From Adiantum capillus-veneris (lineage: Eukaryota > Streptophyta > Polypodiopsida > Polypodiales > Pteridaceae): DNA of 64,000 nt. The notes beneath the pieces are model-generated. The model did no database searches. It had not been told where the DNA came from and saw nothing but the letters and a program-made list of their open reading frames with translations. Position numbers and translations under genes: made by a program. The stretch lies in the NCBI GenBank assembly GCA_014529385.2, contig CM043960.1, forward strand, positions 27,175,896 through 27,239,895. The letters are read 5' to 3'. Shown here piece after piece: positions 1 through 13,043 of this stretch (positions are counted from its first letter, which is position 1; every line of letters begins with the position of its first letter).

Positions 1-424
1 CTTCTACAACTAATTTGTGCGGATGGACAAAATTTTTCTATTTTCTTTTGAAAATAAATCAAATTATTGTCAAGCAAGTCCAAACTTTTTTGAAAAATTT
101 CTCAATAGGTATGTGATAGATGTACCAAGCTTTTCTAACCCATATACAAAGACTGCCAACATTTCTTACTTCTCCAAGTTAAGTGTTGAAGTACAGTTTT
201 ATGTAAAATTTACTAATTTTAGAAAAGTAAATTTTGTATTTTTGAGCTTTTCATGTAAATTGTGTATTTAGAAACCTTTTTCATATCTTGAACCCATAAT
301 TAAGAACTTTCACGAAATTTTGATGTCATATACAAAAGTTATGTTTCATTTACTAGAATCCTGATATGAGCCATTTTTGTGGCTCATTACAAGTTTAGTG
401 TTAATTAATATCTTGTCATATACG
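1..424. other. Unassigned AT-rich sequence left of copia A
   Basis: No coding similarity is recognisable on either strand. By position this should continue the minus-strand gypsy D fragment that flanks copia A on the other side (26629 onward). However, the minus-strand reading does not continue the integrase: an in-frame stop appears at the joint. Either D was already rearranged there or the join is not simple. A perfect 7-bp inverted repeat (TGAGCCA / TGGCTCA) lies at 367-373 and 380-386 with a 6-nt, T-rich spacer. Confidence 0.5.
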
Positions 425-1021
425 TGTTAAGTATGGAGTGTGATTCACCCCTTGTAAAATTTTTGCATTAAAAATGCACATTTGTAAGGCCCCCACTATG
501 AGGAGAAGCCATTGTGCATGAAGAAAAATTACTCGCCGGAATAGTCCTTTTCATCAAAATATTATGGCCGGACGGTGGCCGATAAATGGTCGAAAAATGG
601 CAAGTCGGTTGGCCGGTGGCCGGTAGTCAATGGCTAATGGCCGGTGGTTGGAAGTCAATGGCCGGTGGCGGTAGCCAACTTCAAGATGGACTTGTCTTCT
701 CATGGGCGGCCAGACATGGGCGCATTGGAGAGTCTAAGTTGGACTTGTCAAGACAAGGGTGGCGGCTATACACGGCTCCCTCTCATGAGAAGGAAGCCCT
801 TTTTGGCCTATAAAAGAAGGCCTCTTCTCCACACAAAAATGGATTGTGAAGCATTATGGTGCATTGTGAAGTTGAGGTGAGGTGGTTGGAGTGAAGCAAG
901 GAGCGAGCTCCATAAGGGTATAATCCCTTTGTAATGTACTTTTTGTTTTGAAGTACTAAAGCCATTGAGTGGCCGCGTTCTCGTGGACGTAGCCCACATT
1001 GGGTGAACCACGTATATCATG

Positions 1022-1052
<31 letters not shown>

Positions 1053-1137
1053 CTATAATATCCCATGTGTGAAAAGCATCTCTCTCCATTAAGTAAACTA
1101 CTCAATTATCTACTTAGCTACGTCATATTTTCTAACA
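425..1137 (+). repeat. 5' LTR of copia A
   Basis: The LTR starts TGTTAAGTATGG and ends CTAACA, matching the copia C LTR. A TATA box (TATAAAAG) is at 809-816. GGCCGGTGG-type minisatellite sequence lies around 590-670, and a (CT)n run lies around 1021-1049, downstream of the presumed transcription start. Confidence 0.9.
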
Positions 1138-1139
1138 AC

Positions 1140-1151
1140 TTGTATCAAAGC
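1140..1151 (+). promoter_or_regulatory. Degenerate primer-binding site of copia A
   Basis: TTGTATCAAAGC follows the 5' LTR by two bases and differs at two positions from the initiator-Met tRNA complement TGGTATCAGAGC, which is intact in copia C at 41494. Confidence 0.8.
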
Positions 1152-1207
1152 AAGGTTTGCTAGCTAAAGTATCTCAAGGAAAGGATTCCTTGAATTGAGT
1201 GGCAGTA

Positions 1208-2315
1208 ATGGTGGAGGAAGGGAAGCTCAAGATCAAGAAGTTCAACGGCAAGAACTACCAACACTGGAAGATGCAGATTGAAGACTATCTCTACCAGAAG
1301 GACCTTTATTTTCCACTAGGTGGTCTTGCAAAGAAGCCCACAACAATGGCAGATGAAGCATGGATTGTCCTTGACCGAAAGGCATTAGGAGCAATCCAAC
1401 TAATCTTGGCGTCAACGGTGGCCTTTTACATTTTGGAGATGAAGACAATGGAGGACTTGATGAAGTCACTTGATGGTCTGTACAAGAAACCATCGACATC
1501 CAATAAGGTATTTCTCATGAAGCACTTGTTCAATCTAAAGATGGTAGAGAATGGTTCATTTGCTGAACACCTACACCTAAATGACTTTAGCATCAACATA
1601 AGTCAACTTTGATTGGTGAAAATCAATTTTGATGATAAAGTGCGAGCTCTCCTTATACTATCATCTCTATCGAATAGTTGGGACAGCCTTGTGATGGCTG
1701 TAAGTAACTCTATATCTGGCACAAATACTCTTAAGTTTGATGATGTTGTGGGTTTTCTCGTAAGCAAGGAAATGCCAAGGAAAACCATAGGAGAATCATC
1801 AAGTGCTGCATTGTCAATGGAAACAAGAGGAAGGCCTAAGGAGAGGTCAAAAACCAAAAGGATCATGATCATTCAAGGTGGAGCAAGTCATGCACAAAGT
1901 GAGTTCTTGAATGTTGGAACTATAGCAAGAAGGCGCACATCAAAAAGGATTGTTGGTCCAAGAAGAAGAAGGAGTTGGAGTCTCAAGACAACAAGCCAAC
2001 ATCGAAGGCCAATGTGACAGGTAAAGTAGAGCAAAATGCTCTTATTCTCTCATTTGACAATGTGTCTAATTCCTGGATAGTAGATTCAGGGGCTTCATTC
2101 CATGAGACACCACACAAGCAACATTTCCAAGATTACACCAAAGGTAATTTTGGGTATGTATACTTGGGAGATGATGAAGCTTGTGAAATTGTCGGCAAAG
2201 GTACAATTTGTTTCAAAACCGTTAACAGAAATGTTAGGCATGTTTCTTCTCTTGCAAAAATTTGATCTCTATAGGACAATTGGATGATGAAGGTCGCAAC
2301 ATTGCATTTGGAAAC
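1208..2315 (+). pseudogene. gag: Copia A gag-protease, 5' part
   Basis: The ATG at 1208 is homologous to the copia C start at 41565. The product begins MVEEGKLKIKKFNGKNYQHW, typical of copia gag (UBN2-type). The frame is broken by a TGA at 1610-1612, where copia C has CGA, and by a frameshift near 1850-1870. The zinc knuckle near 1915-1960 is degraded, with a Tyr in place of its second cysteine. The protease motif VDSGASFH is at about 2080-2100. Coding is cut at 2315 by insertion H and resumes at 16076. Confidence 0.9.
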
Positions 2316-2807
2316 TGTAAGGTTTCCAGTTTCTGAAACCTTAAAGGTTGTATAAAGCTTAATCAAACTGATATGATTATTGAAAAAGCAATGTAGAATT
2401 GTCCGACCATGGCAAATATTGGTATTTTTGGAATCTTAAGCACAACAAACCCCGGGCTAGAAATTTTCAGAATTGAATTCCGATAAAAACTGGCATAGTT
2501 ATGACCCCTGGAAGTTTACAATGTGAATTGAGTAAAATACGTAAAATTGAAGGGTTGCAGTAATCATTTAAGCATAGACATTATTAAAGTCCTCCTAGAT
2601 ATTTACAAGATATTTACCAATTAAGCAAAAATAAGTCAAAATATAGCATAATTGATATTTTAAAAGCTGGCAGGTAATGGGAGGGTCATCACTGACCTGC
2701 CAGGGACTCATTTAGCAGCAGGGGTCGTTTTTTGACCTATAGGGGGCTGCTTGAACTGCAAGCAACTGCTTTTTTAAGCCTGTGAGAGCTTAAGAGTGCC
2801 AGAAAAC

Positions 2808-2815
2808 TATAAATA
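2808..2815 (+). promoter_or_regulatory. TATA box of H
   Basis: TATAAATA is followed by a C/T- and A/C-rich leader that begins near 2840, about 490 bp into the LTR-like unit. Upstream, at 2667-2675 and 2695-2703, is a perfect 9-bp inverted repeat (CTGGCAGGT / ACCTGCCAG). Confidence 0.65.
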
Positions 2816-3017
2816 GGACCCCTAGCTTCACATTTTACACAGACTCCGAGCCTTGCTACTCATCTCTCATCTAGAGAGAACACTACACAGAAATCATTAG
2901 AGTTTAATCTCTAATTGATTAACCCTAACGATAATTAACCTAATCCTTCCTAATTAGCAAGGTTAGATTAAGATAAATTGTTACCCCTAACCTACCTATC
3001 TGTCACCCCTTTTAGAA

Positions 3018-3440
3018 TCAAGGAAAGAGGATATTATATAAACCGGGTGGCCACCCTAAGGCTAGGCCTCTATCCTCATCATCTAGATAAATAAAATCGT
3101 TGTCCGTGAGGCCATAGTCTTCCTCGGTCTCTATTAGTTCCTCTTCATCATCCTCTTGTGCAAGCATGCTAATCAAGAACCTCGCGATGCGTGGATACTC
3201 ATCTTGTGCAAAAGAATAAGCATGTGCCACTGGAGACACATTCGCTACTGGGTAGGGATCACTAGTTAGCCATAGACGTATCAGCCATTCTAACTCCTCA
3301 AAATTTCTCTCACATGCAAGGCTCTCTATCAAATCCCATTCGCAAGAAAGTATAGGGTAGCATACGTAGAACACTTGAGGAAAAGACAAAGGGTACCTTT
3401 CATCAAAAATAGAAGTGCATGCCTCTGGTGAAGTAGCCAT
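3018..3440 (-). CDS. 140-aa acidic protein of unknown function inside H
   Basis: An intact ORF on the minus strand. I chose the ATG at 3440 because its context GAAATGGCT is a strong plant start, with A at -3 and G at +4; no upstream in-frame ATG is seen. Upstream is an A/C-rich leader (around 3445-3520) and a weak TATA-like CATATAAG near 3530. The product begins MATSPEACTSIFDERYPLSF. Its middle is rich in Trp, Leu and Glu (EELEWLIRLWLTSDPYP), it has an acidic stretch (EDDEEELIETEEDYG), and it ends GWPPGLYNILFP. I see no signal peptide or transmembrane segment. The B1 element has no counterpart after its pol. It may be an accessory ORF of the kind reported in Tat-lineage gypsy elements, or captured host sequence. 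I do not recognise the family. Confidence 0.5.
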   Translation of the reverse strand: MATSPEACTSIFDERYPLSFPQVFYVCYPILSCEWDLIESLACERNFEELEWLIRLWLTSDPYPVANVSPVAHAYSFAQDEYPRIARFLISMLAQEDDEEELIETEEDYGLTDNDFIYLDDEDRGLALGWPPGLYNILFP

Positions 3441-3720
3441 TTCTGACAATACAGATAGATTTGGTTAGGCCTTTAAAACATAAGAGTTGTTTTTGTGTGT
3501 TGCTTGAATTGACACGGTGAATTTGGACTTATATGTAAGATCTGATAGGGTGCTCTCTTGTTGCTAGTCGCTCTTGCTCTTTACTATTTTTGTTTTTTGT
3601 GAGTATAAGGCTATATATATACATTTCCTAAGATTGGAATTGAGAGGTCAGGGAGGAAGGTTGAGAGGGGAGAGAGTGAATGATTGATGTTAGCAAACAC
3701 TCCCCTCTTCCTTGGGTAGA

Positions 3721-6700
3721 TCATACCTTTTGGAATGAGGTCGTCACCTTTTGAAACCAATTGTTCCAAGTTGTTATGGGTGAAGGCTTTAACCAATAGT
3801 TTTCGACCGCCCTATGCGTTTCATCTAGTTGCAAGGGTGGTAAGGTACTCTCCCATGATTTTATTTGCAACATTGTTGTAGGTGGTGAACTTACCCCGGG
3901 AGGTGCAAACTCTTTCGTGCTTGTATGGATATGTACAGTGGTAGGTGGAGGTTGTGTCGAAGCTTCTATTTGCGTATAGGAACTACATGAAGAGCAAGAA
4001 GCTTCATTTGATTTCCTTGTTCCTGAGCTAAGTGGAACAAATCGTTCTTTCTTTGGTACCCAAACTAGCTCTAGAGCGGGTGTGTAACATTCCATGATTT
4101 TTTCCTTTCCGCGATTTTCAATTTGTTTTGGAGCCACAGGATTGGGTTTACATGGTCCAGGTGACAGGTAAGAGTACACTTTACGTTTGGGCACCCAGAT
4201 TTGATCATTTCCTTCATAGTATCCTTGGGCTTCCAATAGTCGTTTAGGAATCCAACGCAACGTTTCTTTACATTTCTTGGAGTGAGTGGGACGGTTCTTA
4301 CGAGGTTTCCGTTTTTTTGCATCAACCATGCTCACTACAGAAGCTTTAGGGACCCACTTGTATGTTTTCTCTGTTATATTAGGATGGTTCTTGTGTGTCT
4401 CAAGCTTTCTTTCAACTACATCAGTTGAAGCTCTAGAGAGTTGGGCTATGGGGACGTATGGTTCAACCTCCTGGACATGCAATGTCTTGGGTTTTATTTC
4501 CTTAGGCAATATCTCAGGGACTATGGCTTGAGTGGTAGGGCTAAGAGTTGGTTTTTGCGTTGTAACACCCCCACTCCCCCAATCAATAGTGCATTTGGTG
4601 GCTATCAGGCATGTGCGGCCTAGGTTTATATTACCCTCCATAGTTCCAGTAGGCATGACCAAAAAGTCTTGAGCTACAATTCCATTGTCATAACTGACAG
4701 AAGTGTGCCAGATTCCAAAAACCGTAGTTTTTTTCTTGTTGACACCCTTGACTTGGATAATACTCTCAGATAGAGGTGGCTTCCCTAATTGAGACCATAC
4801 CCCATAGGATAGCAGATTATATTTAGCACCCGTGTGCAATAAGGCGTTATATAGCACTTTTCCATAGGCACTATTTAACTCAATAGGGTATCATAGAGGT
4901 GTGTCAGAGTCCAACCAATCCTCTTCGATTTCCACGTGGAATGCATTTGTGACTCCAAGGTTAGCCTCTCGTTTTTGTCTTATACGTTGTTGTCGCTCCT
5001 TAGACTCAGCTTGAGCTTGTATCTTCTTTAACTCAGTTTGTGCTTTGGCGGCCTTCTTTTGATGAATGGCCCGTAGTTCTTCTTGGCTTAAAGGATCATA
5101 ATATCTTTTGAATTTACTCCCATTGAGGAATCCAATGGTTTCAACTCCATCAAGAGTTTCCACACGAAGGGTACCTTGTGGGGTAATTTCACATACTCTA
5201 TATGGTCCTTTACCAGCAGATTTCAACTTTTTCTTCTCTTTACGTACTCCATACATAAGGACTTTATCACCAACTTTGATGTCCTTATCCTTCACATGGC
5301 GATCAAACCACTTCTTTCTCCTATCCTTTTCCACAAGAGCATTTTGCACAGCCAACTGTCTCTCTTCGTCTAGTTTTTCTAAGATATACAAATGCTCGGT
5401 TAAGGGGTTACCATTCCATCCTTCTTGCGAAGCTACCCTAAGACTAGGAATGACAAACTCCCAAGGCATAACCGCTTCTTGGCCGTATACCATTTTGAAT
5501 GGCGTACAATTAATAGCCACTTTATAAGCAGTACGATAAGCCCATAGAGCAGATGTCAACTTCAAATCCCAATCAGTGCGATGAGCTTCTACCGTCTTGG
5601 TTAAAATAGAGATTAGAGTCTTGTTGGTGCTCTCGGCTTGTCCATTAGCTTGTGGGTAATAAGGTGTAGACTTATGGTGGGATATCATAAAGGTCGTGGT
5701 AAGCTCTCTTATTACCTCATTTATAAAATGGGTACCATTATCACTAACAATTTCAAAAGGGCAACCAAATCTTGTGATAATGTTCTCAAAAAGAAACTTA
5801 GCTGTTGTCCTCGCGTCAGCTTTTTGTGAAGCCTTAGCTTCAGCCCACTTTGTTACATAGTCCGTAGCAACTAGAATATATCGAGATTGAGTGTTGCGAG
5901 CTGCGGGACTAATTGGACCTACAAAGTCTAAGCCCCATTTTTCAAATGGTTGGGTTACTTTAATAGGATGTAAGGGCATTCTGTCTTTGCGCTGTGTGGT
6001 CTTGTAACGTTGGCACTCATCACACCCTTTTGTAAAAAATGATGCATCCTTAAATAAAGTTGGCCACCAATAGCCTGATTGCAGCACCTTTCTAGCAGTC
6101 AGGTCTCCTGAAAAATGTCCTCCTGCTATGCCCATATGTGCTTCTTGCAAGATATACAAATATTCATCCTCGCGGGCACAACGCCTAAGAATATCGTCCT
6201 TGCCTAGTCTATACAGAGTTCCGGCAATCAAAAAATAGGGTTCACATTCTTTTACTAGCCTTCGAGCGATATCCTTACGAAGTTCCTTGGGTGGAAAACC
6301 ATTAACTAAAAAGTTAACAATGTTCTCACTCCATTCAGGCATAGTCTCAACTATGAACAGGGAAGTATCGGGTAATTCATCATCAACTCCTGTAGGGGCT
6401 TCACCATTGGGTATGCGAGACAAATGATCAGCCATGATGTGCCTTTTACCGGGTCTCACTACAATCATGAAATCAAACTCCAGAAGAATTAACAACCATC
6501 GTGTGATTCTTCCTGTGGAGCATGGCTTGTTTACTAGATACAGCAACGCTTGATGATCCACATAAAATACAAACTTGTTTGCCAGAAGGTAGTAGCGAAA
6601 TTTCTTTACTGCATAAACCATTGCCAAACCTTCTTGCTCTGTAGTGGTGTAGTTCCTTTCAGCATCGTTCAATTGACGGCTTGCAAAGCTAATGGGATAG

Positions 6701-9700
6701 TCCAATTTATGTTCTCCTGGTTGAGTGAGAACACACCCAATAGCAAAGTTTGATGCATCAATATGCACATGGAAAATGACATCCCAATTAGGTGTCCTTA
6801 AAATCGGAGCACTTACTAGTGTTTTCTTCAATTGTTCATAGGCCTGGTCACACTCTTCAGTCCATTTAAATTCAATGAGAAGCTTGTACAAAGGACGTGC
6901 TATCTGAGTGAAAAATAAAATAAACCGTCAATAATAACCCACGTGTCCCATGAACCTTTGAACTCCCTTGTAATTGGTTGGTGGTGGTAACTCTAGAATC
7001 ACTTTAATTTTGCTCTCATCGGTTGAGATACCATTCTTAGATACTATATCCCCTAAAATAACTCCATGCTTGACCCAAAATTGGCATTTGAACGGGTTCA
7101 ATGAGATACGATATAACCTACACTTTTCAAACACCTTCCGCAAACATGATAGATGTTCTTTCCAAGAAGAGTAAACACAAAGGTCGTCTAAGAAAGCTTC
7201 ACAAAACTCTCTCAAATATTCTTTAAAAGCAGTGTTTATTAATCGTTGGAATGTAGCAGGGGCATTTGTTAAGCCAAAAGCCATCACACGAAATGCAAAC
7301 ACGCCAAATTCCGTGATAAAGGCAGTTTTGGCTTGGTCCTCTAGCGCTATCGTGATTTGGTTGTAGCTTGAGTACCCATCTAGAAAGCTATAAGCTTCCT
7401 TGCCTGCAACTCTTTCGAGTACATGTTCGGAATATGGTAGGGGGTAATGGTCTCTTCTAGTAGCTGCATTAACTTTTTTGAGGTCCACGCACACCCTGAG
7501 TTTCCCATTCTTTTTTGGCATGATAACTATTGGAGACACCCATTCAGAGTGTTCAATAGGATATATGAACCCACATTTGATAAGCTTTTCTAGTTCTTCT
7601 TGAATGATCTTTGCGTACTTAGGATTCATCGGGTAGGGTCTTTGTTGTACGGGCTTCGCAGTGCTAATCATAGGGATTGTATGTTGGACCACAGAAGGTG
7701 GAACACCTTTCATATCATGGTATGTCCAAGCGAATATGTCCTTGAATTCCTTGAGAAGCTCTTTGAGGACCGCCTCTTCAACTTCTGTGAGGTCTTGGGC
7801 AATAAAAACAGGTTTTGATTCTTCACTGGGGTCGGCTAATTCTATTTCTTTAACTATTGCCGGACCATCATAGATTCCATTGCTTTTTTGTACACAACCT
7901 TTGCTTCCCCTGTGGTGTAAGATTTGAAATTTTCTGGTGCAGGATGCAAGTCTGTGGATTCTGGTTGTGCTTTGGTCTGTGCTTTCATTTCTGCTTTCTT
8001 GTGTTGTTGAGCTAACTCTTGGTTTTGACGCCTCCTTGCAGTGCGGCTCAATTTTGGCTTGTCTATGATCTCTAATTGGGCTATGTCATGGGGTCGTGGT
8101 CTACACCACATAACATTTTGGAGATATTCACCCCAATCGTCTACCAATTTTCGATGAGCATCACATGCTCCTATATAACTGAGCCATTCTGTTGAGGATC
8201 TCTTCTTTTTTATCCTAGCACGTACATTGGCTCGATATCGACGCCTCTTAAAGTTTTTCTTTTTCTTATTTGAGCCCTGCTTTTGATTTGCATTTAGATC
8301 TGGTTCACTAAAGGAGTCCTCGTTGGTGTCCTCTTCACTCTCGGAGGAGCTATCATGGGTTGATGTGCGCGGTCCTTCCGAATGTTTTGACTCTGAACTT
8401 GCTCCACTCTTTAATTCATGAGATTCAAAATCCGTTTCACTCTGGAAGTCAGTGTCTGAGTCATGTTGGTTAAAGTCTTCTATTGAGCTATCGGTGTCAC
8501 TGTCAGATTGGTCCACAATTGTCTTGACCTTAGAAGATGCATGTATGGCACTTATCATGTTCAGAGGTGCAATTTGTGGTACCTCTTCCCGCTCTGGTGT
8601 GACCCAAGTGGTTCCTCTATTTCCCCAGGTATCTATGCTTGCAGCTAGGTGTACCCAATCTACGTTGTCTGATTCCGTCATACCCGGTAACACATCCATG
8701 TAAGGAGAATCTTGGCCAATGTCTGTATCCTTCTTACAAGTGTAACAATATTGTAGTGGGGCCGAGTGAACTGTGGTGTCAGAGCGATGATCAATAATGG
8801 TTTTACTCCCTAAGGGGTGTACCTTACCAGTCACCAAATCCACTCTAAGGACAGAGTCTTGGAATTGCAAATAGACATGATTTTTAGACCAATCATGAAC
8901 CATTTGTGCTTCCCTCATGAATGGTCGTCCTAAAATCATTTCATATGACATAAGGTGTTTAGAGAAATCCATTACAATGAGCGTATGTCGTACCCTGTGT
9001 ACTAGAACTTTGATCTTAAGATCCTTGAGCATCCCCATAGGTTTGGCTATGGTACCATTTGCCATCTTTACCACAATGTTAGTAACACTGAGGCGGGGTT
9101 TTCCCAAGGATTCCCAACAATCTTTTGTAACGATGCTAACTCCCGCACCACCATCAAGAATTCCCTTTATAGTTAATCCGTTGGTAGTGATGGGTAGGGT
9201 CGCATTAGACTCATCGCCTTCAAAATACTGCCCTAATTCGTTAATGGGTACCTCGATCACGGACTCGTGTCCATCTAAGTCAAGTGATTGCACATGATTT
9301 TCCTCATCAATCATAATCAAGTCAGGCCTATTTGGTTGCGTAAACTGCGGTAATCCCGTTCGTAGCTCTCCGTTAAGGAATGCTCGAAGTGCAAGGAATA
9401 ACTCAGGATCTCCATACAGCTTTGCTATGATCGTGGTTCAGACCTCAGAAGACATGAAGTCCACTAGTTTGGCAACATTCATTGGCATTTTGCAGGGTGT
9501 AGGTCCTTGACTAGGAACTGGTGAGGATGGAATCTCATATTCCTCAATGGGATCAGGTATTCCTTCGTTAAACATCCTTTCCAACAAGAAGGGTGTATGC
9601 TCAATTTCTGATGTCCCGTCCTCACTCCCTTCTTGGATGATACTAGATATGGCTAACGGTCTATGGTTCATGTGGGGTGGATGAACTTGCGTGGGAAACA

Positions 9701-12700
9701 CTGTGTCATGAATTTTGACATGCATGGGTTCTGGTTCTAGTTTCCTTTGAGTCTCCTCCACTAAACCTCTTAGATGTTTCACCTCCTCAATCTCGTCTAC
9801 TGGGTTTGGGTACGTCCCAATCTTCTTGTTACGATTCTTCCCTTTTTGCCCCTGCGGTTTATCTTGGGGGTCTTGGATTGGATTTGGAAACACTTGTGGT
9901 GTTTTCAGAGGCTCTTTATGGTTTTCTCTTATTCGGTTTTCATTTGGTTCCATGTTACGGTTTTCTTTGTCGGTCTTTCCCTTTGTGGTATTGGTTCTAG
10001 TCGCCATTGTCTCGACTGAATCTGAATCATCCTCGAGGTCATTCATATACACGGGGTCATCTCCTGTTCCTATGTTTGTTTTGGAACTTGGCTTTGAATT
10101 TTCCGTATGCTGCGACCTCTTCCTTCGTGTCTTCTTTTTCTTTGCTTGGATAACTGACGCGGTATCTCTCTCTTCGAGGATATGGCCTGGCCCTTGAAGC
10201 ATGGACCGTGTAATCGCATAAGCGGGTGCGAGGGGTGGTATTGGCGATGTCACACTAGCAATTTCGACCAAATTTAGGGGTGTGATTTTAGGCGCATTTG
10301 GGTTATAGGGGCATTGGGCAATCAAGTGATCTATGCCACAACGATTACATGTGAGTATTGGCATTGCAGACGTGCTCCCTTGATTCATTTGCATCTGTGC
10401 AGCATTCTTTTGCAGCCTAATAGGGCACTCCGCTGCCCGATGTGGTCCACCACACTCGTAGCATTGAAGAGGTGGCCTCCTAGCCTGGGTGTTGATATTT
10501 TGACCTCTGGATGCGAGAGCGGCAGCTTGATAAACCGGCTTGACTTGCCCCCAACAATCTTCCATGTAGTATATAGGACACTCTTCCAATGTATCAAGTC
10601 CGTAGGCAATACTAGTGTCTATTTCCTCCTCACAGCCATCTGCATAAGCATTAGATGGCTCGCAACCCACTTGGTTCATAGGGGCGACTCTTGGATGCGG
10701 GGGCTGCGGTCCTAGCACAGGAGGTGGTAGCGGTGTAGCTTGTACAACATTTTGAGATCTAGGGACCATGTGTTGTGGTAGTTGCTCAACAGGTGGAGCA
10801 GGCATCAATACAGGAGCTCGAGGTGCATCCGTCCAGGCTACAGGTGGTCTATTTGCCATCATACGTTTGATCATTAAACAATCCTTAGCTTGGTGACCAT
10901 ACCTACCACATGCGTTGCAAGTTCCATTAAATTTTACTCTAAACGTAGGGCACTCACTAGTGCTATGTGGACCTAAGCAAATGGAACACCATTGTTGCTC
11001 CCTTCTTGGATACATGTGACTATTTTGTGGGGGTCAAATATCCTTAAGAGACTCTTGGATTGCCTTGGTGAGGTCTGTCAAGAATGTCTCAAATACCTTT
11101 GGCTCATTGGCAATGGGCTTTGCAGTCATGGGTTCATACTCAATGGCTTGTGAGCTAGTGGATCTCGTGTCAGTAGACACCCTCATGCCTGCTATCATCA
11201 AGTTGTCCTCTAATTGGATTGCATTGGCAGTGACATCTTCCCAGGTTGTGATACCTCTAATCACTAGTCCATTATAGATTCCTTCATTCCTCAACCCTCA
11301 AATGAATCGATCAAGCAGTTGGTTATTGTTGAAGCGCTCATTTACAGGGCAACGAGAGTTTAATTGCTTTAGACGACTAATGAAGTCCCTTACTGACTCT
11401 CCTTCATTACGTTCGGCCTTCTGTAGCTGAGATGCTACACCCCAAAGCACACCTTCTCGTATGTACTCCTTTAGAAACAACCTTCGAAGGGTAGGGTAGA
11501 TTGTTTTCTCGTCCACCCTTAGGGTTCTATACCAATCTCCAGCCTTCCCACTTAATGTCAAGCTTAAGGCATTGCACTTATGTAGTTCGTTGCGTTCCCC
11601 TAAGGAATCACATACTTGTTCAAACACTTCAATGTGTTTTCTAGCATCTTCGTCCCCATTGAATTTTTGCGTGAGTTTGGCAATTTGTACTGCCTTACTT
11701 CTAGGCTCTCTATCAGATGCATGACGCATATTTTCCGCGATAGATCGACCTATGGTTTGAGCAAACGCTGCCAAGTCACCTATGTGAGGAGGCAGGGCCG
11801 GTGGAGGTACTCTTGGAATCATATGTGGGAGAGGGACGGGTACCGGTCTTGGCATATGTGTGGATGATGTAGGATATGGAACATAACCGGGCATAGGTCC
11901 ACTCGGATAAGGGCTAGGGAGCGGCACTCGAGGAGCATAAACAAGTGGTACAATTGGAGGTGTGGGGGCCATGTGTGCATAAGGGGCTAGAGGCACATAC
12001 GGTCGAGGCCCCATATTAGGTACTATGACACTAGGTAGTGGCACTGCGCTAACCGTAGATGTCATCGGTACATTCTCTGTCAGGCTTATCCCTGGAGTGA
12101 GCACTGTGTTTTCCTTAATAGAGGGTTGAGCCAAGTTAGGGAAGCTAAAGTTGTCGCTCGGAGGCTTAGATGGAATAGAGACCCCAGGTGAAATGACGTA
12201 AGATGGGTCCATGGGGCTCATTAGAGGAGTCTCCATTTGTGATAGAGTAGGCTGTTGAGCCTTGCTCGTATCCAGAAATCTCATGGGGCCAGTTGAGAGT
12301 ATATTTACCCCTCGGTTTTGCCTTTTCGATTGAATAATGCCATGGATAACATTACAGATCATTTTCTGTTGATCTTCGATGCTCGTGGCACTAGAGGTGG
12401 ATTGTACAATCTCTATCCATCCTACATGGTAGGCGTGGCCAGAGTGTAGATCCGTCAACACCTCAGTGTGGAGGTCGTATGTCCAATGATCGTTAATGAA
12501 CAATCCTTCTAGAGTCGACGTGTTAACGGTTTCTTGTGAGGTAGAAGCAATGTTGCTCCCCGTGGTTTTACTTGTCACCAACGGTACTCTAGAGGGAACT
12601 TCTGAAGGAGGCAGCTCAACAGGGCCTTCTTGGTAAGAAGTTGGCAGGATATCCACATGGACACTCTTTGGGGGTGTGGGGTCCACGTGCGATGTGAAAG

Positions 12701-13043
12701 GAGAGTCCACTTCCCCATCCCCTTTGTGTGCTTCATTTGCATCAGGTTCCGAGCGAGTAGCTCTACCTAATGTTTCCATGAAACGGCTAAACATACTAGT
12801 ACTAGGCTGTGGAGCTTCGGGAGGTGCATGGCCTTCTCTCTCAATGTTTTGGGTAGGGTATGCTTCCATGATCTTTCAGTCGGAGGAGGAATCACTAGCG
12901 GCTATTTTAGGGTCTTGGGTGGTGCTACCTTGTGTCCCCGCTGAGGGTCTAGAGCCTATCGTGGATGGGTAATGGGTGTCCGTATGAACAGAGGCACCCT
13001 CAATATGCTCGCGTTCTAGCACCCGCCCAGAGCGTAAGTGCAT
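3721..13043 (-). pseudogene. gag-pol: Gypsy B2 gag-PR-RT-RH-IN-PR2 polyprotein, decayed
   Basis: The start is the ATG at 13041-13043 (MHLRSGR-type N terminus as in B1). Modules on descending coordinates are: gag core about 11300-11800, four zinc knuckles about 10300-10990, protease with DGG about 9140-9180, RT 7713-6928, RNase H about 6800-6420, integrase zinc finger and core about 6150-5600, and the extra protease-like domain about 4860-4620. The frame is interrupted by TGA at 12876, 11298, 11034, 9438, 6928 and 4891. Five of these six are CGA in B1. A 26-nt deletion near 7880 shifts the frame. In the extra protease domain the catalytic Asp is His (codon at 4834-4836). The second zinc knuckle, mutated in B1, keeps all four ligands here. 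Confidence 0.92.

Noticed and set aside
367-386. Rho-independent-style terminator hairpin
   Set aside because: Plant nuclear DNA does not use such terminators; the short inverted repeat is noted only as structure.
586-880. ORFs in copia A/C LTRs (also 26110-26379, 40837-41211, 45594-45938)
   Set aside because: Generated by the GGCCGGTGG minisatellite in U3 upstream of the TATA box; frames are not preserved between copies.
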